From contig JAJEKV010000014.1 in assembly GCA_021234155.1 (NCBI GenBank), forward strand, positions 7,393,563 to 7,457,562: a stretch of DNA of 64,000 nt, read 5' to 3'. The position numbers and the translations under genes are program-made. The notes under the pieces are model-generated. The model was not told where the DNA came from and did no database searches. It saw only the letters and a program-made list of their open reading frames with translations. Positions 23,368-35,099 of the stretch are shown here, piece after piece. Each line of letters opens with the position of its first letter. Positions within the stretch are counted from its first letter, which is position 1. This stretch comes from Isoetes taiwanensis. Taxonomy: Eukaryota; Streptophyta; Lycopodiopsida; Isoetales; Isoetaceae.

Positions 23368-26300
23368 GTGCCTAGGTGGCATGCTTGAGCCTAGGTGGCA
23401 TGCCTGACCCACCTTGGCATGTTGGAGCCTAGATGGCATGTTGGAGCCTGGAGCCACCTTGGCATATTTGAGCCTAGGTGGCATGTTTGAGCCACCTTGG
23501 CATGTTGGAGCCCAAATGGCATTATATGTTTGAGTCTAGGTGGCATGTTGGAGCCTAGGGTGGCATGTTTGAGCCACCTTGGCATGTTTGAGCCTAGGTG
23601 GCATGTTGGAGCCACCTTGGCATGTTGGAGCCTAAGTGAGCCTGCATGGCATGTTTGAGCCTAGGTGGCATGTTTGAGCAACCTAGGAATGTTGGAGCCC
23701 ACGTGGCATATTTGAGCCACCTTGGCAAGTTGGAGCATAGGTGGCATGTTGGAGCCACCTTGGCATTTTGAGCCTAGGTGGCATGTTTGAGCCACCTTGG
23801 CATGTTGGAGCCCACGTGGCATTATGGAGTCCACGTGGCATGTTTGAGCCTAGGTGGCATGTTGGAGCCTAGGTGGCATGTTTGAGCCCACCTTGGCATG
23901 TTTTAGCCACCTGGCATGTTTACGCCTAGGTGGGATGTTGGAGACTGCGTGGCATGCTTGAGCCACCTTGGCATGTTGGAGCCCGTGGCATATTTGAGCC
24001 ACCTTGGCAAGTTGGAGCATAGGTGGCATGTTAGAGCGGCGTGGCATGTTCGGCAAACATGTTGGAGCCACCTTGGCATTTTGAGCCTAGGTGGCATGTT
24101 TGAGCCACCTTGGCATGTTGGAGCCCACGTGGCATTATGGAGTCCATGTGGCATGTTTGAGCCTAGGTGGCATGTTGGAGCCTAGGTGGCATGTTTGAGC
24201 CCACCTTGGCATGTTTGAGCCACCTGCATGTTTGATCCTAGGTGGCATGTTGGAGCCCTAGGTGGCATGTGGGAGCCACCTTGGCATGTTTGAGCCTAGG
24301 TGGCATGTTTGAGCCACCTTGGCATGTTGGAGCCAACGTGGCATGTTGGAGCCTAGGTGGCATGTTGGAGCCCACGTGGCATGTTGGAGCCACCTTGACA
24401 TGTTTGAGCATGTTGGAGCCTAGGTGGCATGTTTGAGCCACCTTGGCATGTTGGAGCCTAGGTGGCATGTTGGAGACCACGTGGCATGTTTGAGCCCACC
24501 TTGGCATGTTTGAGCCACCTGGCATGTTTGAGCCTAGGTGGCATGTTGGAGCCTAGGTGGCATGTTGGAGCCACCTTGGTATGTTTGAGCCTAGGTGGCA
24601 TGTTTGAGCCACCTAGGAATGTTGGAGCCTAGGTGGCATGTTGGAGCCCACGTGGCATATTTGAGCCACCTTGGCAAGTTGGAGACATAGGTGGCATGTT
24701 GGAGCCCGTGGCATGTTTGAGCATGTTGGAGCCTAGGTGGCATGTTTGAGCCATTTTGTCATGTTGGAGCCTAGGTGGCATGTTTGAGCCACCTTGGCAT
24801 GTTTGAGCCTAGGTGGCATGTTGGAGCCACCTTGGCATGTGGGAGCCACCTTGGCATGTTTGAGCCTAGGTGGCATGTTTGAGCCACCTTGGCATGTTGG
24901 AGCCCACATGGCATGTTGGAGCCTATGTGGCATGTTGGAGCCCACGTGGCATGTTTGAGCCACCTTGGCATGTTTGAGCACGTTGGAGCCTAGGTGGCAT
25001 GTTTGAGCCACCTTGGCATGTTGGAGCCTAGGTGGCATGTTGGAGACCACGTGGCATGTTTGAGCCACCTTGGCATGTTAGAGCCTAGGTGGCATATTGG
25101 AGCCTGTGTGGCATGCTTGAGCCACCTTGGCATGTTGGAGCATAGGTGGCATGTTGGAGCCCGCGTGGCATGTTTGAGCACGTTGGAGCCCTAGGTGGCA
25201 TGTTTGAGCCATTTTGTCATGTTGGAGCCTAGGTGGAGCCCCGTGGCATGTTTGAGCCACCTTGGCATGTTGGAGCCTAGGTGGCATGTTGAAGCCCATG
25301 TGGCATGTTGAAGCCCATGTGGCATGTTTGAGCCACCTTGTCATGTTGGAGCCTAGGTGGCATGTTTGAGCCACCTTGGCATGTTGGAGCCTAGGTGGCA
25401 TGTTGGAGCCCACGTGGCATGTTTGAGCCACCTTGGCATGTTTGAGCCTAGGTGGCATGTTAGAGCCATGGTGGCATGTTGGAGTCTAGGTGGCATGTTT
25501 GAGCCAACTTGGCATATTTAAGCCTAGGTGGCATGTTGTGAGCCACCTTGACATGTTGGAGCTTAGGTGGCATGGTGGAGCCCACGTGGCATGTTTGAGC
25601 TACCTTGGAATGTTGGAGCCTAGGTGGCATATTGGAGCCTAGGTGGCATGTTTGAGCCCACCTTGGCATGTTTGAGCCACCTGGCATGTTTGAGCCTAGG
25701 TGGCATGTTGGAGCCTAGATGGCATGTTTGAGCCACCTTGGCATGTTCGAGCCTAGGTGGCATGTTGGAGCCACCTTGGCATGTTGGAGCCTAAGTGAGC
25801 CTATGTGGCATGTTTGAGCCACCTAGGAATGTTGGAGCCTAGGTGGCATGTTGGAGCCCACGTGGCATATTTGAGCCACCTTGGCAAGTTGGAGCATAGG
25901 TGGCATGTTGGAGCCTAGGTGGCATGTTTGAGCCATTTTGTCATGTTGGAGCCTAGGTGGCATGTTGGAGCCACCTTGGCATGTTTGAGCCTAGGTGGCA
26001 TGTTTGAGCCACCTTGGCATGTTGGAGCCGTGGCATGTTTGAGCCACCTTGGCATGTTGGAGCCTAGGTGCCATGTTGAAGCCCATGTGGCATGTTTGAG
26101 CCATTGTCATGTTGGAGCCTAGGTGGCATGTTTGAGCCACCTTGGCATGTTGGAGCCCCGTGGCATGTTTGAGCCTAGGTGGCATGTTAGAGCCACGGTG
26201 GCATGTTGGAGCCTAGGTGGCATGTTTGAGCCAACTTGGCATATTTAAGCCTAGGTGGCATTTTGTGAGCCTCCTTGGCATGTTGGAGCCTAGGTGGCAT

Positions 26301-27290
26301 GGTGGAGCCCACGTGGCATGTTTGAGCCACCTTGGCATGTTAGAGCCTAGGTGGCATGTTGGAGGCTAGGTGGCATGTTTGAGCCACCTGGCATGTTTGA
26401 GCCTAGGTGGAATGTTGGAGCCTAGGTGGCATGTTTGAGCCACCTTGGCACGTTTGAGCCTAGGTGGCATGTTGGAGCCACCTTGGCATGTTGGAGCCTA
26501 AGTGAGCTTGCATGGCATGTTTGAGCCTATGTGGCATGTTTGAGCCACCTAGGAATGTTGGAGCCTAGGTGGCATGTTGGAGCCCACGTGGCATATTTGA
26601 GCCACGTTGGCAAGTTGGAGCATAGGTGGCATGTTGGAGCCTGCGTGGCATGTTTGAGTACGTTAAAGCCTAGGTGGCATGTTTGAGCCATTTTGCATGT
26701 TGGAGCCTAAGTGGCATGTTGGAGCCACCTTGGCATGTTTGAGCCTAGGTGGCATGTTAGAGCCACCTTGGCATGTTGGAGCCCACGTGGCATGTTTGAG
26801 CCACCTTGGCATGTTGGAGCCTAGGTGGCATGTTGAAGCCCATGTGGCATGTTTGAGCCACCTTGTCATGTTGGAGCCTAGGTGGCATGTTTGAGCCACC
26901 TTGGCATGTTGGAGCCTAGGTGGCATGTTGGAGCCCACGTGGCATGTTTGAGCCACTTTGGCATGCTTGAGCCTAGGTGGCATGTTAGAGCTACGGTGGC
27001 ATGCTGGAGCCTAGGTGGCATGTTTGAGCCAACTTGGCATATTTAAGCCTAGGTGACATGTTGTGAGCCACCTTGGCATGTTGGAGCCTAGGTGGCATGG
27101 TGGAGCCCACATGGCATGTTTGTGCCACATTGGCATATTGGAGCCTGCATGGCATGTTAGAGCCCGCGTGGCATGTTGGAGCCACCTTGGCATGTTGGAG
27201 CCACCTTTGTGGCATGTTTGAGCCACCTTGTGTATGTTTGAGCCACCTTGGTGGCATGTTTGAGCCACCTTGGCATGTTTGAGCTGATTG
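23368..27290 (+). repeat. 3.9-kb minisatellite array, 19-bp units
   Basis: Units alternate among TGAGCCACCTTGGCATGTT, GGAGCCTAGGTGGCATGTT and GGAGCCCACGTGGCATGTT. Higher-order blocks are visible: a variant run with CCTAGGAATGTTGGAGCC followed by GGCAAGTTGGAGCATAGG recurs near 23685, 24610, 25825 and 26545, and a run with AACTTGGCATATTTAAGCC near 25503, 26228 and 27033. All open frames in it are periodic artefacts. Many units hold a CACGTGGC G-box-like core. Confidence 0.95.
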
Positions 27291-27348
27291 GGACCTGAGA
27301 TCATGTGCATATGCTCAAAAAATGGATTTGAGGCATAAACAAGCAAAA

Positions 27349-27370
27349 CTCTCTCTCTCTCTCTCTCTCT
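27349..27370 (+). repeat. (CT)11 microsatellite
   Basis: Simple dinucleotide run just outside the minisatellite array. Confidence 0.95.
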
Positions 27371-28439
27371 ACAAAAATTCAATTTTGGGGATCTTCATAA
27401 TGCCTTTGCATTCTAGTTTTCTATAAGCATGAGGGGTAAAGGGACAATAGATGAGATATTGCATTTTTGCAGCGGTCCTGCACCCCCTCAAGGAATACAA
27501 ATAAAATTCTTGATGGTTTTGTTATGCAAAAATAGGTGTTAAGTAATTGAAGTAGTTGAAGTAACTTGTCTTACATGGAATACTAGTATAAGGACATGTG
27601 ATCGTGCACGTGCATCACATGTAGCAAATCAAGTACTCTGTCCTACCACTATAAAGACCCGTGATATGGAAGGATAGGACATGTAGAGAATCAAGTATTC
27701 TTTCCTACTTCTATAAAGACATGTGACATAATTCATGTATTCTTTCCTACAATGCCTTAGCAAATAAAGTACTCTGTCCTACTACTATAAAGACATGTGA
27801 CATGGAAGCATAGGACATGTAGAGAATCAAGTATTCTTTCCTACTTCTATAAAGACATGTGACAATAGAAGTATTACACATGTCGTAATTCATGTATTCT
27901 TTCCTACAATGCCTTAGCAAATAAAGTACTCTGTCCTACTACTATAAAGACATGTGAATGGAAGTATAGGACATGTAGAGAATCAAATATTCTTTCCTAC
28001 ATCTATAAAGACATGTGACAATAGAATTATTAGACATGTAGAAATTCAAGTATTCTTTCCTACAGTGGATTGTATTATAAAATGACATGTCACAATAGAA
28101 GAAACTACAAAACAACAGTGGATATTTTAGTCCACTGAAAAAAGAACACCATTATCGAACAAAACCATACCTCCACAAATCCACATGTAGGATTCTTTGA
28201 AAACAGGACATGTAGACCTACCAAAACTGATGTTTTCAACAGTGGACCAAAAACTGGGGTGAGTGTGCCTGCTGGACTACCTTCCAGGCCCGAAGCAAGC
28301 CTTTCAGTACTGGAGAGGCATGTGAATAAGCTTTCAATGGATATAACAATGCCCAAGGGAGCTCAATTCTCACACCTCGCTTATGAAAAACCATACACTT
28401 CTTCACTGATTGTTTAAGTAACTTCATACCTGGTGATGC
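27371..28439 (+). repeat. Interspersed tandem repeat block and flanks, no gene
   Basis: 27590-28075 contains about three imperfect units of 130-160 bp. Each has GGACATGTAGAGAATCAA, then TATTCTTTCCTAC, then TATAAAGACATGTGAC, and a partner segment TAAAGTACTCTGTCCTAC. They are themselves built from related half-units. 27371-27589 and 28076-28439 hold no recognisable gene; 28200-28430 borders the truncated RT. Confidence 0.7.
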
Positions 28440-29994
28440 ACAATCAATGTATCAATGAATCTTGCTGCATTCTGAAACCTATATATGTCCTTGTATCTAC
28501 CTTTGTATCCCAGCTTCATTATGAATTTTAATTCATACCAACCAAGGTATAAATTACACCATGCTGGGCTGCATCCAAACCCCATGGGAATTCCTTTCTT
28601 TTGTATCCAGATTCCATTACCCATTTGTAAATAACAATGGGTCAGAAGCCATTGGTTCATATCTCTAAATTCAGTCCTTGAAATGTGCATCCAACTAGCA
28701 AATTCCTTATCTTTGTAATTCTTAGCCCATTTGACCATAATACTTGCTTTCTTATCTTTTATCACTATATCAAATAGCTGTTTTTCTTCCATCATATACA
28801 TCCAAATTAGATCTATGATTTCGTTCATAATCTCTACAATTCCTTCACTCCCATATAACGGGATGTTTTCATAACATTTCGTTATGTCCGCTGCAAACAC
28901 ATTGTGTACTTTGAAAGGCATATTTAGAACTACATCATATACAGAGTTTATTATCCAAGCTTGCATTGATAGGTTTTTTTGCCCATAGCCCGAAAATAGT
29001 CATTTGTCTTTTCATTACACACCATAGGCCAAATTTCTATAAAATTATTTAGTACTCCGGTAACAATATTTGCAGTGTTTGTAAACAGTGTGTCATAAGC
29101 ATTGGTCACTGCTTTATGCGCTTTGTATGTGGCCATCAAGTATGGCATTTATTGTTGGAGAGCTGAGTCACACTGGTGAACTTTGCAATGTCCGAAATAC
29201 ACAGTTTAATGCACTCTTCAGGGGATATCTCACATTTTTGGAAATCACTGCTTTCTAGTCTATCTCTGGCCATTTGTGCAATATGCTTTTGACAAATAAA
29301 TGCAGCATTATTGGATGCCTTGTCAATACCGGCAACATAAAGGTTTTTGTTGAGCCATTCTACATTTTTCTTTACCTCCTTGTCATTCCATAAGTATCTT
29401 CTGCTAGATTTTGTTTGAACTCTCCATATGGGCGTATTGTATCAACATGTCAGATATATTTTGTATGTCTGTTTCTGTTAGATCTAGCAGGTCAAATTTG
29501 TGAACAGAGAAGAATTGCTGGCATAGTCTTGTGAAATCATTCATAAACTCTTGGATGCAGAAGCTACTATCTGGAATATGGTTCAACCCATATTCAAAGG
29601 CTTTTCTGAGTTTTCTAGAGTGTATAATATCTAAGTCGATGGTTCTTATATGCCCAATGGTTGGATCCACAAATTTGGCTAGGTTAGGGTTTTTACATGG
29701 GCAACAATTTTTCATTCCATCTGCAAATACGCTATATGGTCTATAGACCTTGTCTTTGATCTGCTCAATATATCTCCAAGAAAAGACTGTTTTTTCCAGT
29801 AGCTCTAATCCTCTTTCTTGCAATGTTTCCATAAGTATTATATGAAAAATCTTTTTTGTATTGAACTTTTCTAGTGCCTTGGAAAAAAACGTAGCATGAA
29901 TGATTCGAATATCATTGTTTTCCTCATCTTTACATACCAGGTGTCTCTTTTGGTTGCAGTCTCTGATAATTGTCCTTGTTTTGTTGTTATGCAC
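28440..29994 (-). pseudogene. RT exon, subfamily B copy 1, truncated at the catalytic motif
   Basis: Nearly identical to 49806-51902. Starts after acceptor GATGTAG with GTG CAT AAC and reads TRTIIRDCNQKRHLVCK, the CPCKNPNLAKF block and GHIRTIDLDIIHS, then motif A (FAADITKCYENIP) and motif B (GIPMGFGCSP). The match ends inside motif C: after RFQNAAR the YIDD sequence is replaced and the frame stops. A 13-base deletion near 29105 removes part of the YRWLTNA block. Two further frame breaks (29404 and 29148) are shared with copy 2. Enzymatically dead. Confidence 0.8.
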
Positions 29995-30010
29995 CTACAT
30001 CAATTTTTTA

Positions 30011-30071
30011 ACTATTAGTACTAATAGTACCACAGTTACTGCCAGAATTTCAAAAAAAAAAAAAAAAAAAA
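30011..30071 (-). repeat. 5' end of RT_B cassette: 18-bp palindrome and A20 boundary
   Basis: A perfect palindrome (ACTATTAGT then ACTAATAGT, 30011-30028) lies just inside the cassette start. A20 at 30052-30071 followed by CC is the boundary with the leader cassette. The same palindrome and tract occur at 51919-51936 and 51960-51977, after which the flanking sequences differ. Confidence 0.75.
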
Positions 30072-31551
30072 CCAGTCCACGCTAGCCTTAGCAGCAGCCA
30101 ACTAGCCGTGACATCTACATAGGTCAATCCCTACTGTAGTCTTATCAGTCCATACTGGGATCAAGATCCCTGATGGCACCAACAATTCAGGAACTGTATA
30201 TTTAGTCCAACACAGTAAACTATAAAACTACACATCAGTCAATCTGACACGTCTACTTAGAAAGTATGTCAAAAAGTCCCTTTAATGTAACTGTCGAAAC
30301 TCATATTACTCCCAAACATTATTGCCATTGTGAATACATAACAAAGTCCAGTTCCCTTTCCAGCCAAAGCCTATAGTTAAACCTATGCAAGTTTTCTGGA
30401 ATACTTCAGAAGTACTTTATGCCTATTCACTAAAATACTTGATAAGAATCCTTTCTTATATGCTGTCATACTCCATAGACATTGAGTCTTTGGTCTTATA
30501 TTTTTGCATGCTTATTGGACAATGCCACTGTCCTTAATATTCCATGTTTAGGTCTTGTATTTATCTATTGGCCATAATCCTTAGCCGCCTCCTATCACTC
30601 TAATGCATACTTTAAAATTCAGCAATAATATGTCATAAAGCCAGCCTGCCTGTCATACTTTGTTTGTCTACATCTTAAAGCCCTATGGAGTCACAAAATC
30701 TGTAAGTTCAGAGATAAAGCCCGTATCATTAAGCCATTAAGGCTTTGCATGCACTACAAATTATTATGAAGCATTTAACCAGCATTCAGCTCAGCCTATG
30801 CATGCCTCAAATGTTGATTTAACAATAGTCATTATGCATATTCGGTAAAGTTACCGAGTAAATAGATGCAAACCTTCAAGTAAACATCAGATTATATTCA
30901 GCCTGACAATACATTGCTTTCCAAAAACTATCATTTTCTATTACGGTCAAGTTTTCAAGACTCAAATGAACTTAACCCTTAGTTATGCAAAATAGCCACA
31001 CAATAGTTCAGACCATGATGTTTTTTCAGATTATACAGACCCATAAGCCTGCTATATTAAACTCTGACTATTTTTAAAGTAAAAGCATGATGTAAATATT
31101 TCTCCCTTGTCTTGTAAAAAGCAGATGTGAACTCCTTGTATGTCTTATAAGACCAGATGTATCCTCCATACAAGTGTGACTCCAAAATAAGTACTTCATT
31201 GCAAATTCATCCCTTTCCAGCCAGAACATGAAATTGAAAGTAAGAAAACGACAATAAGAGGAGAAATCGGTACCTGCAGCCAAACAACACAACATTAGCA
31301 TTAAAAATGGTAATGAGTGAGGGGCCAGAAGGTACATTAGGTTTCTCAGCTCTTCGCTGATCACCTATTGTAGCCTTCTTGCTCTCAAATCAATACCAGC
31401 TGAAAGAAATCTAAATAAACTACCAGTCTAGGAAGTTCCAATTTATTCTTGATTTTAACCATACTTATAACAGAGTAGAGAAGCTTCTGTCATGTTTATG
31501 CCGCAGCAGATCCAAAACAGAGGTTCTATATGCAAGAAATGAACCATTTAC
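30072..31551 (-). other. 3' part of subfamily B leader cassette (non-coding, structured)
   Basis: No gene. On the coding strand it ends GGACTGG then T20. A hairpin at 30115-30139 (arms CTACATAGG and CCTACTGTAG with one bulged C, loop TCAATC) corresponds to the subfamily A hairpin with the same loop. At 31327-31379 a three-helix structure is seen: AGAAGG with CCTTCT, TAGGT with ACCTA, TCAGC with GCTGA around TCTTC. Just before it on the + strand a CTGCAG-containing segment (about 31264-31285) matches the other leaders. The LTR element interrupts this cassette. Confidence 0.5.
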
Positions 31552-31556
31552 ATGCA

Positions 31557-32149
31557 TGTTAGTCCTGTGCCTCCTGGTTCAGGACTATTCATGCATACGA
31601 CGGACCAGGTCAAGCTTAAGGATCCACAGACAGGCACGGGTCAGTCTTCCAAAGCCCAGCAGAAGACCAAGCGGCCGGAATTCACTTGATCAAAGCACGC
31701 ATCCCGTCAACAAGAGGCTTCCGGACAAGTGATGGCCCGCCACCGCCCGCGTCAGCGTCAGCGTGATTCGAGGCACTTCAAGAGGCACCGCCAAACATTC
31801 CTGCAAATCAGGCCTCCTTCCAGGAGTCGGCACCGAGATCAGTCAGGGTGTCTATATTGGGCCGAAGGCCATTGTACTATATATATGAGTAGAGCTAGCA
31901 TATGATGGCTAGATGAGTTTTGAGTCTTGTCTCTCTCCAGTCTTCTCTCGATTGCGAGAGCTCATGTATGTTCATCATTGATATCAAGGAAGCTTATCAT
32001 TTTCCTCTCACTGTTCTCTCTTGTTCTGTTTTCTTCTTCTTGTTCTTTTCTTGCAAATCCCCAGCGTGACATAGTCCCGGATTCTCTGTTAGATCCAAGG
32101 GTCCTCACAGAGGGCTGTCTTGCGAGGAGTTCGAACCCGACCCCAAACA
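31557..32149 (+). repeat. 5' LTR
   Basis: Begins TGTTAGTCCTG and ends CCCCAAACA. Contains a TATA-like ACTATATATAT (about 31876-31886) followed by the transcription start region and a palindromic TGATATCA downstream. It differs from the 3' LTR mainly at a CAG-rich stretch (31670-31740 against 41792-41855) and by a small CGTCAG duplication near 31755. Confidence 0.9.
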
Positions 32150-32196
32150 CCGCCGCGGCTGCGGGTGCGATTAGTTTTTCCTTCCTTCGCCGCCAT

Positions 32197-33960
32197 ATGC
32201 GCCGAAACTTCACGCCAGAAGAACTTCTTTCCCAGACGGCGTCTCGCTTGGAGCGCCATCATCGAAGGGAAGCTGTTCGTGACATGTATGGATCTGCTTA
32301 TGACATTGAGGGAGGCCACATTCGGTCTAGGGCTCAGTCGGCGCCACCCACCCCTCGTGTCATGTCTCGTCCAAATTCTCCGCCTCAAGCGTGCAAACAT
32401 TGCTCCACGACCTCGGTCTCCTCGGACTATCGGGTGCCCTATCCGCTCCTCCACACGCTCAACCTTACTTTCATACCCCAGAACATGCCTTCATCCATCA
32501 CTCTTCTGGCCATACGCCTCTGCCTTCACAACCATCATCTCCTACGGGGGGACAGGGATATCCACATGTCTCTTTTGCTCCTCCCCAGGAATTTCCCTTC
32601 CCTACCTTTCCCACTGCTCTTCCTGTTTACACTCTTACAGACCTCAAAACCAATGATCAGGCACCTCCAGTACCTCCACCTCAGCCACCCCTTAAGCAGG
32701 GTCTTTCCGGCACCATACCACCTCCAACTCCACCTCAATATCCTCACTATCATGTTCCTGTCCAGCCCAGCACTTTTACCTCTACCTTTCAGACCCTTAA
32801 GCTGACTTATCCCACCTTTGGCAACACGAAAGGCAAACCTTTAGACCAAAGTGCTCAGGCCCACATGGAAGAATTTGAGGCTCTGGCTGTCCTGAATGGT
32901 CATGCGCAACCTCAACTGAAATTCCACATCTTTTCCACCACATTGCGTGGCTCCCCTCATCAATGGCTCATGTCCAACAAAAGCCACTGGAAAGAAGACT
33001 GGTCCGAAATGAGAACTGCTTTTCTTTCTCACTATGGGACCACGGATGATGATCAGCTTCATCTCAAACAACTTAATGACCTTCAACAAGAGCCCACGGA
33101 GTCTGCCAGGGATTTTGCAGATCGACTTCACATTCTGCTCAGCAAACTCAAAGAGTACCCCACACAGAGCCAGATCTTGGTCTGGTTTCTCCAAGGACTT
33201 CCTCCAGCTATCCGACTCATGACCAGAATACTGGCAGAAGACTTTGGAGCGGGCTATCGATCTTGTCAATCACTTTCGATCAATGTTTCCTCCCGTGGCG
33301 TGGCTCTTCGGGGAGCTCCCTTTCATTCCACCCGTCATGGTTCCCCGGTTCTTTGTTCAACCTCAACATGCCAATCCAGCGGCCGCGATCGGATCACGGT
33401 GCCATATCGCAAATATCAAGGCCACTTGGCTTAATGAGTGCAACTCCACCAATGGCCCGCCTCATTGTAAAAGATGCAACATGTGCAATCATGCCCGCGG
33501 AAGAGTGCACTCGCACTCATCCTACACCTTTCATAACAAGATGGTTTATCAAGTGCAAACAACACCTCGGCACCAATCGCAATATCGGTGACCACCGCTG
33601 CGAGCAACCCACTCAACTCTATCGGCCAGCAGGGAGCAACAAGCGGGGACCCAACACACGTCCTCCTTTTGATCCTTGGCTTCAAAGTGTTATCTTTGTC
33701 AAGAATGGGGTCATACCACCCGGCGTGTCCTCAACTTCCACAAGTTCAGGGTGCGGCTTCGGCACCAATCGGACCACATTGGTCCGCCTCACGGCTTACC
33801 AACTCTGGATTGCCAACGGCAAACAAGGCCCGCGTCCTGTTCTTCGGAAGCCACCTCGCGCCTTCCACGTCTCAACCTCCACGCTCTCAGACATATCCCA
33901 ATATCACTGCGGAGGTTGACCTACTCAAAAAGTTAACGCTTCTTTACCACGCGCCTCCGC
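32197..33960 (+). pseudogene. gag, frameshifted
   Basis: ATG at 32197 opens MRRNFTPEELLSQ. Frame moves at about 32385 to a proline-rich linker and then the capsid-like core (32780-33240) with FHIFSTTLRGSPHQWL, WSEMRTAFLSHYG, and ESARDFADRLHILLSKLKE, matching the plant retrotransposon gag domain. A zinc-knuckle remnant CYLCQEWGHTTRR is at about 33685-33725; its last cysteine is missing because of a base change next to a CTG-like site. The product would form the virus-like particle. At least three frame breaks. Confidence 0.75.
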
Positions 33961-33964
33961 TTTT

Positions 33965-34408
33965 GTGGATCCAGCCAGATCCTTTTTCTCATGTGCCTCG
34001 GAACTCCAAGAGGAGCTAGCCAAAATCAAAATTCCTTTAAGCTTGGCCACAATTTTGAAACTCGTCACGCTCTCAAGGACCGGTTACCACTCCCCATTTG
34101 TTTTGGTTGGGGCTGTTGCTACCTCTACTCCCACGGTACATGCCACGGTAGGCAATCAACAAGTCAATCATGTTCAAATTGACGGAGGTAGCGCGGTCAA
34201 TCTCATCACGGATAAACTCCGCAAACAAATGGGCATCAAACAACTCTATCGTGCCCCATATGACATCAAATTGGCCAATGGCCATATCACGAGACCTCAA
34301 GGCGTCACGCCTCTTCTTCACATCAACATTGGTGATCTCCGATTCCCCTTGGAATTTGGTGTTTGGAAGGCTAGAGAAGATCCAGGTGATTATGAAATGT
34401 TGGTGTGA
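33965..34408 (+). pseudogene. Aspartic protease domain
   Basis: A 147-codon open block with the retropepsin-like active site written IDGGSAVNLI, where the usual DTGS/DSGA is DGGS, a variant common in plant Gypsy elements. It continues with MGIKQLYRAPYDIKLANG and a glycine-containing second half. It would cut Gag-Pol. An acidic linker (34510-34600) joins it to RT in another frame. Confidence 0.7.
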
Positions 34409-35099
34409 GACCTTTTCTCCGCCAGGGCCAAGAGTATCCATTCTTGGGCCCACGGATCGGGTTATCATCACTGATGGTCACCTCAATGCCACCATGGACT
34501 TGGAAACAGGAAAAATCATTTCCGTCGACAATGCTGAACCCTCTCTCTCCGACACCGATTCTGAGGACGCCCAGAATATTTATCAAGTTCAGGCTCCACC
34601 TGCGAGTCTGCCTCTGTCATCCTACCCCGAATATGCTGATCCTTGGGGAGAAATGACTCTTGATCGGGATCGGGATGTGGCCGCTTTGCTTGACCCTTAC
34701 CGGCTCCTTGCAATCCAATCCAACGTGTTGATCACTTTTCGGGACGCTGAACCTCCTGCGGCTCTCCGTAGATGTACCATTTGTCATGAAGCAACCTGCG
34801 CTTGAGGAAACTCAAAGAACCTCTCTTTTTGCACCACGCGAGTGCCACGTATCTGTTATACTTCAACCTCCCGCTCATATTGTCCGGGACGGAAGTTATC
34901 CCCATATTCGGACTCTCGAAGTCAAGATTGTGGAAGTAGGCAACAATCACCTGTCCGACTTGTCGCCAATCTTCCGACACCCTATCGTAACAGGCCAATC
35001 TTCCGACACCCTATCGTAATGACACGGAGCTCTGGCCCGATCTTCGGGGATCAACAAAACCTTGGGGGAACTCACCATTCCTACCAAGTCCGATGCACG

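Larger units (their letters stand above)
20377..27290. mobile_element. Large foldback (inverted-repeat) element with minisatellite arms
   Basis: Two long arms mirror each other about position 21995. For example, 20640-20715 (CCAAGTGGTGACATGGCATG and following) reappears inverted at 23290-23365, and the frames at 21776-21979 (+) and 22010-22213 (-) encode diverged versions of one 67-residue peptide. The outer parts of both arms are tandem 19-bp units: about 270 bp on the left, 3.9 kb on the right. Long inverted arms with internal subrepeats are typical of Foldback-type and some MULE elements. No transposase is seen. Hairpin transcripts from it would be a natural small-RNA source (inference). 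Confidence 0.7.

Noticed and set aside
23368-27290. Repeat array as a CRISPR
   Set aside because: Units are contiguous 19-mers without spacers, in a eukaryotic foldback element.
23391-27382. Many long open frames in the minisatellite (histidine/methionine-rich repeats)
   Set aside because: The 19-bp period is not a multiple of three, so frames repeat every 57 bp in all phases. No start context or variation pattern suggests coding.
31962-32454. Minus-strand frames across the 5' LTR and gag
   Set aside because: They are antisense shadows of GC-rich gag sequence; the plus-strand gag blocks match the family.
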